Assembly (NCBI GenBank): GCA_027318585.1
Contig: DAHVOW010000002.1
Location: 62,001 to 126,000 of the forward strand
Reading direction: 5' to 3'
From: Methanobacteriaceae archaeon
GTDB taxonomy: Archaea; Methanobacteriota; Methanobacteria; Methanobacteriales; Methanobacteriaceae
DNA: 64,000 bases
Below, piece after piece: positions 8,236 through 16,643 of the stretch (positions are counted from its first letter, which is position 1; each line of letters starts with the position of its first letter). The notes beneath the pieces are model-generated. The model searched no databases, was not told the DNA's origin, and saw only the letters and a list, made by a program, of their open reading frames with translations. Both the position numbers and the translations under genes were made by a program.

Positions 8236-9372
8236 ATGAAATTACTTTTTATTGGAGCTCGTCTGTTTGAGGATGTAGCCTTATACACCGAAAAGAAAGG
8301 TATAACTTCTATATTGACTGAATCCAACCCTGATGCTCCTAACCAAGATTTGGCAGATGTCCTACACATTGTTCCCCGTGGAATGGAAGGGCCTAAGAAA
8401 GTAGCCATTAAAGAAGATGTAGACGGTGTTGTCCCACTGATAGGTGTTGATGGCCCTTTATTATCCATTTCAAGTCTAAAAAAAGATCTAGAAGAAAATT
8501 ATGGCATTCCAGTCATCACATCCCCATTAGAAACCACCCATATAACTCAGAACAAATATAAAACTAAGAAATTCCTAGTAGAAAATAACATTCCCACTCC
8601 CCATTTCCAGACTATCCCTTCGGATATACCAGAATCTCATTTCAATTTTCCAATAGTACTCAAACAGGAACAGGGACAAGGTGGTGTGGGAATTGAAATC
8701 GCCAATAATCATCATGAAATGCAGGAATATCTGATGAAATTTGGAAAAGCCCTGGCAGAAGACTTCATTAATGGTATTGAAATTTCGGTGGAAGTATTGG
8801 GTTGGAAAGGGAATTACATCCCATTGGTGCCGGTTTACAAGGGAAAAACGAGCTTAGACGGCAAACACCCTCTTTTCAAGGTAAAAAGAGCCCCTCTCGA
8901 AATTGATGGTCTGGATAATGTAACCAATAACCATATGATCCGTGAATTAGCCCTAAAAATATGCAGACTAATGGGTGTAGAAGGTTCAGCGGACTTAGAT
9001 CTCATCTTTGACGGGAAAAATAACATGGTTTTAGAAATCAACACCCGCCCCAGCGGTACCCGTTACCTGACGGCCGCTTCCTGTAACATTAACCCTCTCC
9101 AGGAGATGGTAGACATGGCCACTGGAGAGTGGAACTCGGCAAAGGTGCAGAATGATATGAAAGATTACTTTGCATTGGAAGTGCCGGTGGGTGATTTTTC
9201 TTCTAAATGCAACAGTTACATATATAGAAGCTTCCCTGAGGGCCATGGTTGGATAATACATGGCCCACCCAAACATCAGCGAATCACCATTAGGGGTGAA
9301 ACAAAAAAATCAGTTTTAAAAATTGCCCAATCCCTGAAATTACCATCATTAATTGGGGAACCATTATATTAA
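8236..9372 (+). CDS. ATP-grasp ligase, carbamoyl-phosphate-synthase-like, wall-locus type
   Basis: A 378-residue single ATP-grasp protein. It has a preATP-grasp Rossmann start (KLLFIGARLFEDVALY), the ATP-grasp_3 core with IVLKQEQGQGGVGIEI, and the Mg-binding end DLIFDGKNNMVLEINTRPSGTRY. It resembles the CarB half-domain but lacks the other CarB domains. True carAB are at 22-26 kb, so this is not pyrimidine CPS. Homologues sit in Methanobacteriales gene clusters with MraY and Mur-like ligases, where an amino-acid or peptide ligation role in pseudomurein has been suggested. Here it is the first gene of that set and has its own dyad-containing promoter. Confidence 0.85.
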   Translation: MKLLFIGARLFEDVALYTEKKGITSILTESNPDAPNQDLADVLHIVPRGMEGPKKVAIKEDVDGVVPLIGVDGPLLSISSLKKDLEENYGIPVITSPLETTHITQNKYKTKKFLVENNIPTPHFQTIPSDIPESHFNFPIVLKQEQGQGGVGIEIANNHHEMQEYLMKFGKALAEDFINGIEISVEVLGWKGNYIPLVPVYKGKTSLDGKHPLFKVKRAPLEIDGLDNVTNNHMIRELALKICRLMGVEGSADLDLIFDGKNNMVLEINTRPSGTRYLTAASCNINPLQEMVDMATGEWNSAKVQNDMKDYFALEVPVGDFSSKCNSYIYRSFPEGHGWIIHGPPKHQRITIRGETKKSVLKIAQSLKLPSLIGEPLY

Positions 9373-9487
9373 CTTTAATATTAACATATATACTTAAAGT
9401 GAACAAAATTTGAAGTAAAATTTTTAAATCTTGTGAGAAGTAGTGTGATTTTGAATATCTAATGTTTATATTAAAATTGGTGGTAGA

Positions 9488-10564
9488 TTGAACGAGTTAC
9501 AAACAACGATCCTATTATTCCTTTTAACTTTCCTGGCCACGGCGTTTTTTACTTTTCTTGTGCGAAAAATATTACAGGATGCAGATATATCAGACAGCCC
9601 CATAGTTACCGAACACCGCCATAAAGCTGGAACTCCCACCATGGGGGGAATAGCCATGCTCATGGGTATACTATTAGCCGCAGCCGTGTATTTCACCCAG
9701 AAAAACCTGGTTTTAACCGTCATAATCATGATGGGCTCCGGTCTGGTGGGTCTTTTAGATGATCTTCTGGGTTTAAAGGTCAAGGAAATTCAGAAAGTGG
9801 TTCGCAACATCAGCCCTCAACCCGTTGAAATTGGCCGATTAACACTTAAACACCAAGAAGAAGCAAGGGTAACCACTGAAAAAGCTAAAAGTGATCTTAA
9901 GATCCTCCTGAAGGAGGAAAAGGTGGAAATTATTGGGGAAGTTCCCATAAAAAGTGAAGTCACGGAACGTGACAAAATAATCGCCCAGATCATAATATCC
10001 TTGTTCCTGGTTGTTACTGGAGCGGTTAGCAGTTCAGTTTTAGGTTTTGAGTTGGGAATACTAATAATACCGGTGGTTATCTTCGGAGTTATAGGTTCTA
10101 TCAATGCGGTAAACCTTATTGATGGCATGGACGGTTTGGCTGCAGGTATTCTGGCCATAGCATCAGCATCATGCGCCATATTCTCATTTAACAACGGAAA
10201 TACATCCGGAGCCTTACCATTTGTAGCGTTGGCTGGAATTTCCCTGGGTTTCCTGGTTTTCAATCGTTACCCGGCCAGTATCTTCATGGGGGATACTGGA
10301 TCCTTCGCACTGGGCGCCGGTTACATCACTGCCGGATTCCTGGGTGACGTGATATACTTCGCAGTGTTGGCCCTATCCATACCCATCATATCTGTAGTGA
10401 TAAGTCTCCTACATCGCGCCCATATCATTAAACTTCCTGTGGAACCCCTGCATCACACTCTGCACTATAAAGGTCTCTCTGAAAAGAAAATAATAGCTAT
10501 TTACTGGATTATTACCTTCCTTATCTGCTTAGTAGCCATTATAACTTACCAATATATCATTTAA
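9488..10564 (+). CDS. MraY-like glycosyltransferase family 4 phospho-sugar transferase
   Basis: Integral membrane enzyme expected to transfer a phospho-amino-sugar (or sugar-peptide) from UDP to undecaprenyl phosphate in pseudomurein synthesis. The 358 residues carry GTPTMGG (48-54), the catalytic Asp pair in DDLLG (91-95), the NAVNLIDGMDGL loop (206-217), MGDTGS (267-272) and PLHHTLHYKG (320-329). Between the DDLLG loop and the next helix lies a charged insertion of about 65 residues (98-163), not present in bacterial MraY as I know it. TTG start at 9488 with GGTGG upstream. It is followed 12 bases later by a Mur ligase. Confidence 0.9.
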   Translation: MNELQTTILLFLLTFLATAFFTFLVRKILQDADISDSPIVTEHRHKAGTPTMGGIAMLMGILLAAAVYFTQKNLVLTVIIMMGSGLVGLLDDLLGLKVKEIQKVVRNISPQPVEIGRLTLKHQEEARVTTEKAKSDLKILLKEEKVEIIGEVPIKSEVTERDKIIAQIIISLFLVVTGAVSSSVLGFELGILIIPVVIFGVIGSINAVNLIDGMDGLAAGILAIASASCAIFSFNNGNTSGALPFVALAGISLGFLVFNRYPASIFMGDTGSFALGAGYITAGFLGDVIYFAVLALSIPIISVVISLLHRAHIIKLPVEPLHHTLHYKGLSEKKIIAIYWIITFLICLVAIITYQYII

Positions 10565-10576
10565 GGATGATTCTAA

Positions 10577-12010
10577 ATGAAAAAACTTACCACCGCCCAT
10601 TTAGCATCTTGTATTCAGGGAAAACTTCTAGGAAAGGATCGTCAGATCACCGGGATTTTCAATATTCTAAAAAGTGCAAAAAATGGCGATGTGGTGATCA
10701 GACACTGGATTGACAGTTCTGGTGTCGAAATCGCGGCGAATAAAGGCGTTGCATGCATAGTTACCCAAGACCCCCGTGAAGAAGCTATTTATGTAGCAGA
10801 TAAACTTGATATTTGCCTTATCATCACTGATAAGATTGAATACGCCAATGCTTTTGCTCTTAGCTGGGCCATAAATACCTTTGCATCTCAAACTCTGCGG
10901 GTGGTAATCACGGGAACCAATGGAAAGTCTACCACTAGTCACATGATACATCATATCCTCTTGCAAGCAGGATTCAGAACTCACACCAATACCGATTCCC
11001 TTTCAGAATTTAACACTCTCATTGACCCCATGGTGGCCAAACAGATCTCCGAAAGTAAAAGACTGGAGGCGCTGGTTTTGGAGGTGTCAGAAGTGCAAGG
11101 ATGGGAAGACCGGATTATGACGGATCATGCCTATTTAATGACTCGGGCTATCCATCCCCAAGTTCTGGTATTCACCAACGTGTCCATGGACCATATCGGC
11201 CTGGTGAATTCCATTGAAGATGCTTACCGGGAGATTTCAGGTGCCTTGCGGAATTTCGATGGGAAAGCCATAGTTTTAAATGCGGATGATCCTTTACTTA
11301 TGAAGATGAAAGATCTGGCACCTCCTGAAGCGGAGATTATAACTTTCGGGACGGAGGGGAGGGTAGAACTCAAGGATGAAGGAATATTTTTGGATGGAAC
11401 CATCCTCTTAAAAAAAGAGGAATTACCATTCCAGAGTCCTCACTTCCTCCAGAATACCATGGCAGCTATTGCTGCTTCTAAAGCCATTGATATCGAAAAT
11501 GAAATTATAAAAAAAGGAGTTATGACCTATCAAGCCCTAAAAAGAAGATTTACCATCATTAGCCGAAAGCCCCTCATAATAGATGATTTCGCCCACAACC
11601 CGGAAGGGATTAAAGCCACCATAAGGAGTGCTGCTGAAATATCAAAACACAAGTTGTACATTGTATGTTCTATACGAGGATCCCGTGGGGAGGCTATAAA
11701 TGAGATTAATGCTATGGCAATTGCTGAATCTCTTCAGGGTCTTAATTACGCCCTCATTTTAACCAGCAGCCAGGAAGTGGTGGACCCTGCCAACTGGGTG
11801 CAGGAAGAAGAGAAAAAGATATTTATAGAGGTACTGAAAAAGGAAGGTATCCAATACAGTCATCATTCCCAATTACACAGTGCTCTCTTTGAAGCCCTGA
11901 ACTTATCCAGTTCCCATGACACCATTCTATTGATAGGCGCCCAAGGCATGGATCCTGCTTCCCATGTTATAGAGAGATTTAAAGAAGAAGGCATTAAAAT
12001 AGTAGGATAA
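10577..12010 (+). CDS. Mur-ligase family protein, probable pseudomurein peptide ligase
   Basis: ATP-dependent amide ligase of the Mur family, 477 residues, cytosolic. The N-terminal domain (1-105) has a MurE/MurF-like opening. The central ATPase has the P-loop GTNGKST (113-119), the Glu-containing VLEVSEV (168-174) and NVSMDHIG (201-208). The C-terminal domain begins near DDFAHNPEGI, a Mur signature. Bacteria use the fold to add amino acids to UDP-MurNAc; in Methanobacteriales the homologues are proposed to build the UDP-linked pseudomurein peptide. It sits directly after the MraY-like gene. Which amino acid it adds cannot be told. Confidence 0.9.
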   Translation: MKKLTTAHLASCIQGKLLGKDRQITGIFNILKSAKNGDVVIRHWIDSSGVEIAANKGVACIVTQDPREEAIYVADKLDICLIITDKIEYANAFALSWAINTFASQTLRVVITGTNGKSTTSHMIHHILLQAGFRTHTNTDSLSEFNTLIDPMVAKQISESKRLEALVLEVSEVQGWEDRIMTDHAYLMTRAIHPQVLVFTNVSMDHIGLVNSIEDAYREISGALRNFDGKAIVLNADDPLLMKMKDLAPPEAEIITFGTEGRVELKDEGIFLDGTILLKKEELPFQSPHFLQNTMAAIAASKAIDIENEIIKKGVMTYQALKRRFTIISRKPLIIDDFAHNPEGIKATIRSAAEISKHKLYIVCSIRGSRGEAINEINAMAIAESLQGLNYALILTSSQEVVDPANWVQEEEKKIFIEVLKKEGIQYSHHSQLHSALFEALNLSSSHDTILLIGAQGMDPASHVIERFKEEGIKIVG

Positions 12011-12316
12011 TAATCACTTAAGTGAATGTTTAAATTCCTTCCATTACACCCGTATCATCCCTTATTTTATTTAAGTTCCCAAATAAATGTTTATAAATGA
12101 TATTAAACACTTTATAAACTAAAAACCTACATATAAATAGCAACATCTACTTATCAGAGGCCAAGCCACAAAAAAAGGAACTGATCTTAATAAAAAGATT
12201 AGAAACGTGGAATTTAAAAGAAAATATAATCACTTAAATCAACGCCGGGCATTGAATTAACATGTTCCTGGCTTAGATACAAAAATTAAAGACTACGGAT
12301 TAAAGGTTGTTAACAT
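12011..12316. other. Intergenic region between two Mur-ligase genes
   Basis: It starts with a perfect palindrome TCACTTAAGTGA (12014-12025) just after the stop codon. A TATA-like CATATAAATAG near 12130 could drive a transcript. A direct relative of the palindrome half (TCACTTAA) recurs near 12230. No coding region is supported. Confidence 0.4.
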
Positions 12317-13885
12317 ATGGATAAAACCAGTGAAGAACCCTTTAGAAACTCATCTAAAAACCAGGATACTGTTTTTGGAGTTATTGGAGTTTGTGGAATA
12401 GTTGGGAACCTTGCAGCCAGAGTTCTTATGGATCATGGCTGTCTAGTTATGGGCAGTGATCTTCTATCCCCTGAAGAGTGCCATTACCTTTATACTTTAG
12501 AAGATTATGACATTCCACTGCACCTATCCGGGCATCCGGAGGAATTTTTCATAGGATCTGACTACTTGGTGCCCCCACCCAGCCTTCCCCTAGATTCAGA
12601 TACCTTCCAAAAGTTGAAGAGTTCAGGTAAGATCATAGAAATTGATGATTTAATTAAGCTGATAAAACCAGAAAAGCCAGTCATATGCGTTACTGGAACT
12701 AATGGCAAAACCACTACCACCCATCTTCTAAAACACCTTGCACAGGTTGCTGGGCTTAAAACTACAGAACATGGTTTTAAAAGTCTTCAAGGCAACATAG
12801 ATTACATTCCACCCTTACAGGCTCGTTTAAAAGGTGATGTTGCAGTGGTAGAAACTGGTACTGAAGGAGCTCCCGGTGACCTTAAATTCACCATTGAAAA
12901 ATGTAAACCATCCTGTGGTGTCATAACCAACATCAACCCGGACCACCTTAATCGGGAGGCAGATTTTTTAAAATACGCACGAATAAAGGGCGAACTTCTG
13001 GAAGAACTTCAGAATGGTATGGTAGTCATTAACTGTGACGATCCTACCATTTGGGGACTCTTAAGACAGGTGGACTTCCAGGGGAAAGTTATCACATTTG
13101 GAGTAGAAGATCATCCGGCCCGGATTTCCACTAAAAAATGCTGGTGTGGAGAAGAATTACTGCTGGGGGAGACCATATCCGGAGTTGGTTACTATCGCTG
13201 CGTTTGTGGCCTGGAACGTCCTCAGCCAGACTATCGTGCCACCAACATAACTCCAGACAGTTTCCTGTTACATACTCCTTATGGAACACATTCTATCAAA
13301 ATGGGGATAATGGGCCTGCACAATGTTTATAATGCCCTGGGGAGCATAGTTGTAGCACTTGAAATTTTAAAAATACCAATGGAAGATATTAAAAAGGGCT
13401 TAAAAACATTTAAAGGCGTGCCTGGTCGCCTGGAATATGTTAAATCATTTCAAAACAGAGATTTTATTGTGGATTATGCTCATAATCCTTCTGGTGTAGA
13501 AACCGTTCTCCATGAACTTAAAAAGATCTATCCCCAAGTGGCCGTGGTCATCACTATCTCCTCCGAGTCCCAGGAATCTGGGGACATGGAAATATTAGAA
13601 AAAGCACTGGATTTGGCAGATTTTATAATACCTGCATCCTTCTTTTCTCGTAAAGCAGCGGAAAAATATATCTCTCAAAAGAAAATAATTACTACCGATG
13701 CTGAACCAGTTGAATTCCGGGAAGGAACCCTGGGAGCAACTTCAGATCAGGTTTTAGAAGGGCTGAAAAAGGCCACTGAATGTAATGTTGATGCTATTGT
13801 CTGTATTGGAGAAGCAGCCATCAAATATAAAGATGACATAGACATTTATTTATCACGAAGATACAAGAACTGTATTGAGAATTAA
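12317..13885 (+). CDS. Mur-ligase family protein with a CxC/CxC zinc ribbon
   Basis: Second Mur-type ligase of the locus, 522 residues. A Rossmann-like N-terminal domain (GVIGVCGIVGNLAARVL, 21-37, MurC/MurD-like) precedes the ATPase with GTNGKTTTT (127-135), VVETGTEG (177-184) and NINPDHLN (205-212). A Cys4 motif, CWC at 275-277 and CVC at 295-297, sits inside the central domain as in MurT-type ligases. The C-terminal domain starts VDYAHNPSG (about 375). It probably acts in pseudomurein precursor assembly. ATG at 12317; its 3' end runs directly into a membrane-protein gene set. Confidence 0.9.
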   Translation: MDKTSEEPFRNSSKNQDTVFGVIGVCGIVGNLAARVLMDHGCLVMGSDLLSPEECHYLYTLEDYDIPLHLSGHPEEFFIGSDYLVPPPSLPLDSDTFQKLKSSGKIIEIDDLIKLIKPEKPVICVTGTNGKTTTTHLLKHLAQVAGLKTTEHGFKSLQGNIDYIPPLQARLKGDVAVVETGTEGAPGDLKFTIEKCKPSCGVITNINPDHLNREADFLKYARIKGELLEELQNGMVVINCDDPTIWGLLRQVDFQGKVITFGVEDHPARISTKKCWCGEELLLGETISGVGYYRCVCGLERPQPDYRATNITPDSFLLHTPYGTHSIKMGIMGLHNVYNALGSIVVALEILKIPMEDIKKGLKTFKGVPGRLEYVKSFQNRDFIVDYAHNPSGVETVLHELKKIYPQVAVVITISSESQESGDMEILEKALDLADFIIPASFFSRKAAEKYISQKKIITTDAEPVEFREGTLGATSDQVLEGLKKATECNVDAIVCIGEAAIKYKDDIDIYLSRRYKNCIEN

Positions 13886-13907
13886 AAAGAAGAAAAAATT
13901 AAGATTA

Positions 13908-14348
13908 ATGGTAAACATCATGTTCATTAAAGTAAGAAGAGACACTTTAATTATTTTATTTCTGGCCTTCCTGCTCATATTATCAGGTCGGCTGATGACT
14001 TACATGGCTTATGCTTCCTCAACCGAAACAGATCAGGGGATACCCATATCAGGAGTTATCATTAAAGGCAATGACATCGTTCCCACCGATTCTATAAGGG
14101 CCAATATCGCTAGTGTCGGATTTAGAACCGGTAGTTACATTCAAGGAGATACTCTGATAACCAATAAACGTAAGGTCCCCATTTCAGAAGCCCTTGAAAA
14201 TGCTCGTCAAGCAGCGCTATTATCCACCATACCCGGTACCAGCGTGACACCCATTAAAGCTGCTGATGTTAAACTTGATAACCAAACCGGTATATTGACT
14301 GTAACCGTTATTGAGGACTTTTCGATGGTAGAGGTGAAAGAGACATGA
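13908..14348 (+). CDS. Membrane-anchored protein with a POTRA-like extracytoplasmic domain
   Basis: Not a family I can name. With the ATG at 13908 the protein has 146 residues: a basic N-terminus, one transmembrane helix (about 13-36) and an outside domain. That domain reads ISGVIIKGNDIVPTDSIRANI (47-67), then GFRTGSYIQGD, a helix ISEALENARQAALLS, and a closing strand GILTVTVIED (128-137). The order strand-GN-helix-G-x-helix-strand-VxE is what POTRA domains of BamA and FtsQ show. The frame is also open to TTG at 13875, overlapping the Mur ligase; ATG at 13920 is another option. The stop overlaps the next start (ATGA), so the pair is coupled. Confidence 0.65.
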   Translation: MVNIMFIKVRRDTLIILFLAFLLILSGRLMTYMAYASSTETDQGIPISGVIIKGNDIVPTDSIRANIASVGFRTGSYIQGDTLITNKRKVPISEALENARQAALLSTIPGTSVTPIKAADVKLDNQTGILTVTVIEDFSMVEVKET

Positions 14349-15613
14349 GTTATAACCTGTTAAAACGGATTATGCTCCTTTTAATTACCCTGATCATGGT
14401 GGTGAATACATCGGCTGCCACCATGAACGTGATAATTATCACCGACCCCACCGGTCAAGATCCCAACGGAGCAGCGGCAGGTAGTATGTCCTTCGCTGAA
14501 AACATGTTTCAGTCCACCTTCATAATGTCCAAGGAGAATAATTTCGCGGTCCTTTCCGGAGGTGAAGGTAATCAAACCCCACGTTTAGGGGCTATTGTAA
14601 GGACATTAGAACTTCTGGAAAACGGAGCCACAGCAGCCGATGCCGCCAGCGCAGCGAATAGTTTCTCCGGAATTAGGATTATGACTGGAGGCCCTACCAT
14701 TGGAGCAGCGGTGGGTGGGTCCTTCGATGTTTATGTGGTGACTGTGGACAACAACGGTACCATAACTGTGACCCCAGCATCAGGAGGACTAGCTGTTCTG
14801 CCCCCCGGGGAGAAAGGTGCCATTATCCACCTTAGAAACACCCATGGAAACCCTCAATATGGAACAGCCGAAAGAGTTCGCCAGGAAACTGCAGTTATGA
14901 TTGGTAAAATGATTCGAGATGGTTATCCAGCGACAGACATTATTGGTGAGGTTTTCAAGGAGGTCTCCACTGATGCTGGAGAAAAATATGGTGGTGGTGC
15001 AGTTAACTTGGCTTCTTCCATTACCACCGGGGACATGTTCACCCCCTCCGATCTTAACGAGACTGGTTTTCCCATGAATGAACCATACAGTAAGGTCTGT
15101 CCCACTTGTGGATGGAGCTCCGGCTATTCAGGGGCAGAGGACTTCAAAACTTGCCCCCTAGACGGGACAGATCTTAAAACCATCTACGCCTACGACGCCC
15201 TGGTTAACACCATTACATCTACCGGTGAGGGAATCAGTGTTTCGATTTATGGAACAGACGCTCCAGGTATCAGTGAAACCACCCGTGAAATCGTGCAGTA
15301 CTCGGTGAAACAGAATGGTTTCAACGCGGCCAAGATCGCCCAGGACATTAACTCCAATATTAACAACGGACTTCTGGTGGGAGTAAACTACGTGGAAGCC
15401 AAAGATATTAACATCCGCGAAAATTCCCGTGCCGTGGGGGTTTACTATAAAGCATTACCCGACAAAAGGACTTCACCACCCTGGGACTTACCCCTTAGTT
15501 CTTCGGTCCTTAACATTGTAGGGAACATGCAAACCGCCCTGGGATTGATTTTAGTAGTTCTGGTATTATTCAGAAGTACACTTCTAACCTCTTTCATGAA
15601 AAAAAGAAGGTGA
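14345..15613 (+). CDS. Secreted/membrane protein with zinc-ribbon-like motif and C-terminal anchor
   Basis: Unrecognised 422-residue protein. It has a signal peptide or N-anchor (about 8-26, ending TSAAT) and a Gly/Ala-rich extracytoplasmic region with GGPTIGAAVGGSFDVYVV and a TVTPASGGLAV segment. A degenerate zinc-ribbon-like motif follows (C252-x2-C255, C270-P). A C-terminal helix (about 389-412) is followed by KKRR, so most of the chain faces outside. It is coupled to the POTRA-like gene upstream (ATGA overlap, with a GAGGTGAAAG ribosome site). The position after wall-ligase genes suggests an envelope role; no function is claimed. Confidence 0.75.
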   Translation: MSYNLLKRIMLLLITLIMVVNTSAATMNVIIITDPTGQDPNGAAAGSMSFAENMFQSTFIMSKENNFAVLSGGEGNQTPRLGAIVRTLELLENGATAADAASAANSFSGIRIMTGGPTIGAAVGGSFDVYVVTVDNNGTITVTPASGGLAVLPPGEKGAIIHLRNTHGNPQYGTAERVRQETAVMIGKMIRDGYPATDIIGEVFKEVSTDAGEKYGGGAVNLASSITTGDMFTPSDLNETGFPMNEPYSKVCPTCGWSSGYSGAEDFKTCPLDGTDLKTIYAYDALVNTITSTGEGISVSIYGTDAPGISETTREIVQYSVKQNGFNAAKIAQDINSNINNGLLVGVNYVEAKDINIRENSRAVGVYYKALPDKRTSPPWDLPLSSSVLNIVGNMQTALGLILVVLVLFRSTLLTSFMKKRR

Positions 15614-15620
15614 TGAAAAA

Positions 15621-15968
15621 ATGTCATTAATCATGATAAGAGCTGATAATAGGGATAAGATTCTAAACAGTCTGGCGGATATAGAAAGACACGCCGGACT
15701 AAAAATTTTGGGCGCTCCCAGGATTATTGAACCAAAAATAGCTGATGAAACTGCAAAAAGAATAATGAAGCAGAATTTGAAGTTTAAATCATCTCAGTCT
15801 GTTTTGGTGATGGTGGAAGGAGACACCACTCGCAGTATCATGCAGATAAGAAAAATACATCCCCCGGCCCACTTAATGGTCATTAGTGAAGAATACCCTG
15901 AATATGTGGCTATGGCTTCTAAATTTAAGAAGTTGCCCCATTTTAAGGGTTACTATTCGCATAAATGA
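15621..15968 (+). CDS. Small conserved methanogen protein (possibly DUF356)
   Basis: Cytosolic alpha/beta protein of 115 residues, 7 bases after the preceding gene, with ribosome site AAGGTGATG. It begins MSLIMIRADNRDKILNSLAD and continues ERHAGLKILGAPRI. It reminds me of the small archaeal family DUF356, but I cannot confirm this. No catalytic motif, cysteine pair or membrane segment is visible. It is the last gene of the run that starts with the Mur ligase at 12317. Confidence 0.7.
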   Translation: MSLIMIRADNRDKILNSLADIERHAGLKILGAPRIIEPKIADETAKRIMKQNLKFKSSQSVLVMVEGDTTRSIMQIRKIHPPAHLMVISEEYPEYVAMASKFKKLPHFKGYYSHK

Positions 15969-16030
15969 ACCTGATATTAATTAAAGAATGTTTTTAGCCA
16001 ATCCAAAAAGATTAAATTTTCTCATATTAT

Positions 16031-16504
16031 TTAATTCTTTTTAATACGAGCGATATCACCAATAGTAGCTCCCCTTACATTACTGGAACTAATTTCTTCA
16101 GCTATGGTTTCATCAGTCTTTTCCAAAATGATGATGCCCAGTATTTTTTCTAGTTTTCTGCTAAGCTTCATATCCGGTACCATGCGGCCAGATTCAACAC
16201 GATTAATCACCGATACCTTTTCATAAATCTTTTCTGCGAGTTCTTCGCGACTCCAGCCTTTTTTTTCTCGGGATTCCCTTATAACCTTATTATAATCCTC
16301 AATAACCTCATATGAAGGTTTAGTAGACCTGAATCTTCTAATGGGGCCTGAAGAACTTCTTCGAAATTGGCCCTGTTGCCGGGGAGGTTCTCTTTGGACT
16401 TTACCAAACTTGGAACATTCCTTACAAGTATTCATTACTGAACTTTCTATTTTGGTCTTTATTGGTTGTCCAATTATCTTTTTGCCACAAATCTCACATC
16501 TCAT
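16031..16504 (-). CDS. Archaeal multiprotein bridging factor 1 (aMBF1)
   Basis: Transcription/translation-associated protein with an N-terminal zinc ribbon (MRCEICGKKI ... CKEC, two CxxC pairs), a basic linker, and an Xre/Cro helix-turn-helix (WSREELAEKIYEKVSVINRVESG). The frame extends upstream to 16549, but ATG at 16504 is preferred. It starts the conserved MRCEICG and has AGGGATC upstream, giving 157 residues. Divergent from pan; the two share a compact promoter region with a 14-bp palindrome. Confidence 0.9.
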   Translation of the reverse strand: MRCEICGKKIIGQPIKTKIESSVMNTCKECSKFGKVQREPPRQQGQFRRSSSGPIRRFRSTKPSYEVIEDYNKVIRESREKKGWSREELAEKIYEKVSVINRVESGRMVPDMKLSRKLEKILGIIILEKTDETIAEEISSSNVRGATIGDIARIKKN

Positions 16505-16547
16505 GCCGATCCCTTTATTTAAACTTAGATTTATAATTCTACACCTC

Positions 16548-16594
16548 AATATTTAAATATTATTAAAGACCATAGAAAGCATCATATAATAAAG
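16548..16594. promoter_or_regulatory. Divergent promoter region of aMBF1 and pan
   Basis: A perfect 14-bp palindrome AATATTTAAATATT (16548-16561) can serve as the TATA box for the minus-strand aMBF1 gene. CATATAATAAAG (about 16583-16594) is a TATA-like box for pan, about 50-60 bases before its ATG. Confidence 0.5.
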
Positions 16595-16643
16595 TGTTAG
16601 AAATTATTTTTTTCCATAAATCTATGAGGAGTGAACATTAAAG

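Noticed and set aside
8236..9372. Calling the ATP-grasp gene a carbamoyl-phosphate synthase
   Set aside because: True carA and carB are at 22-26 kb; this protein has one ATP-grasp domain and sits in a wall-gene cluster.
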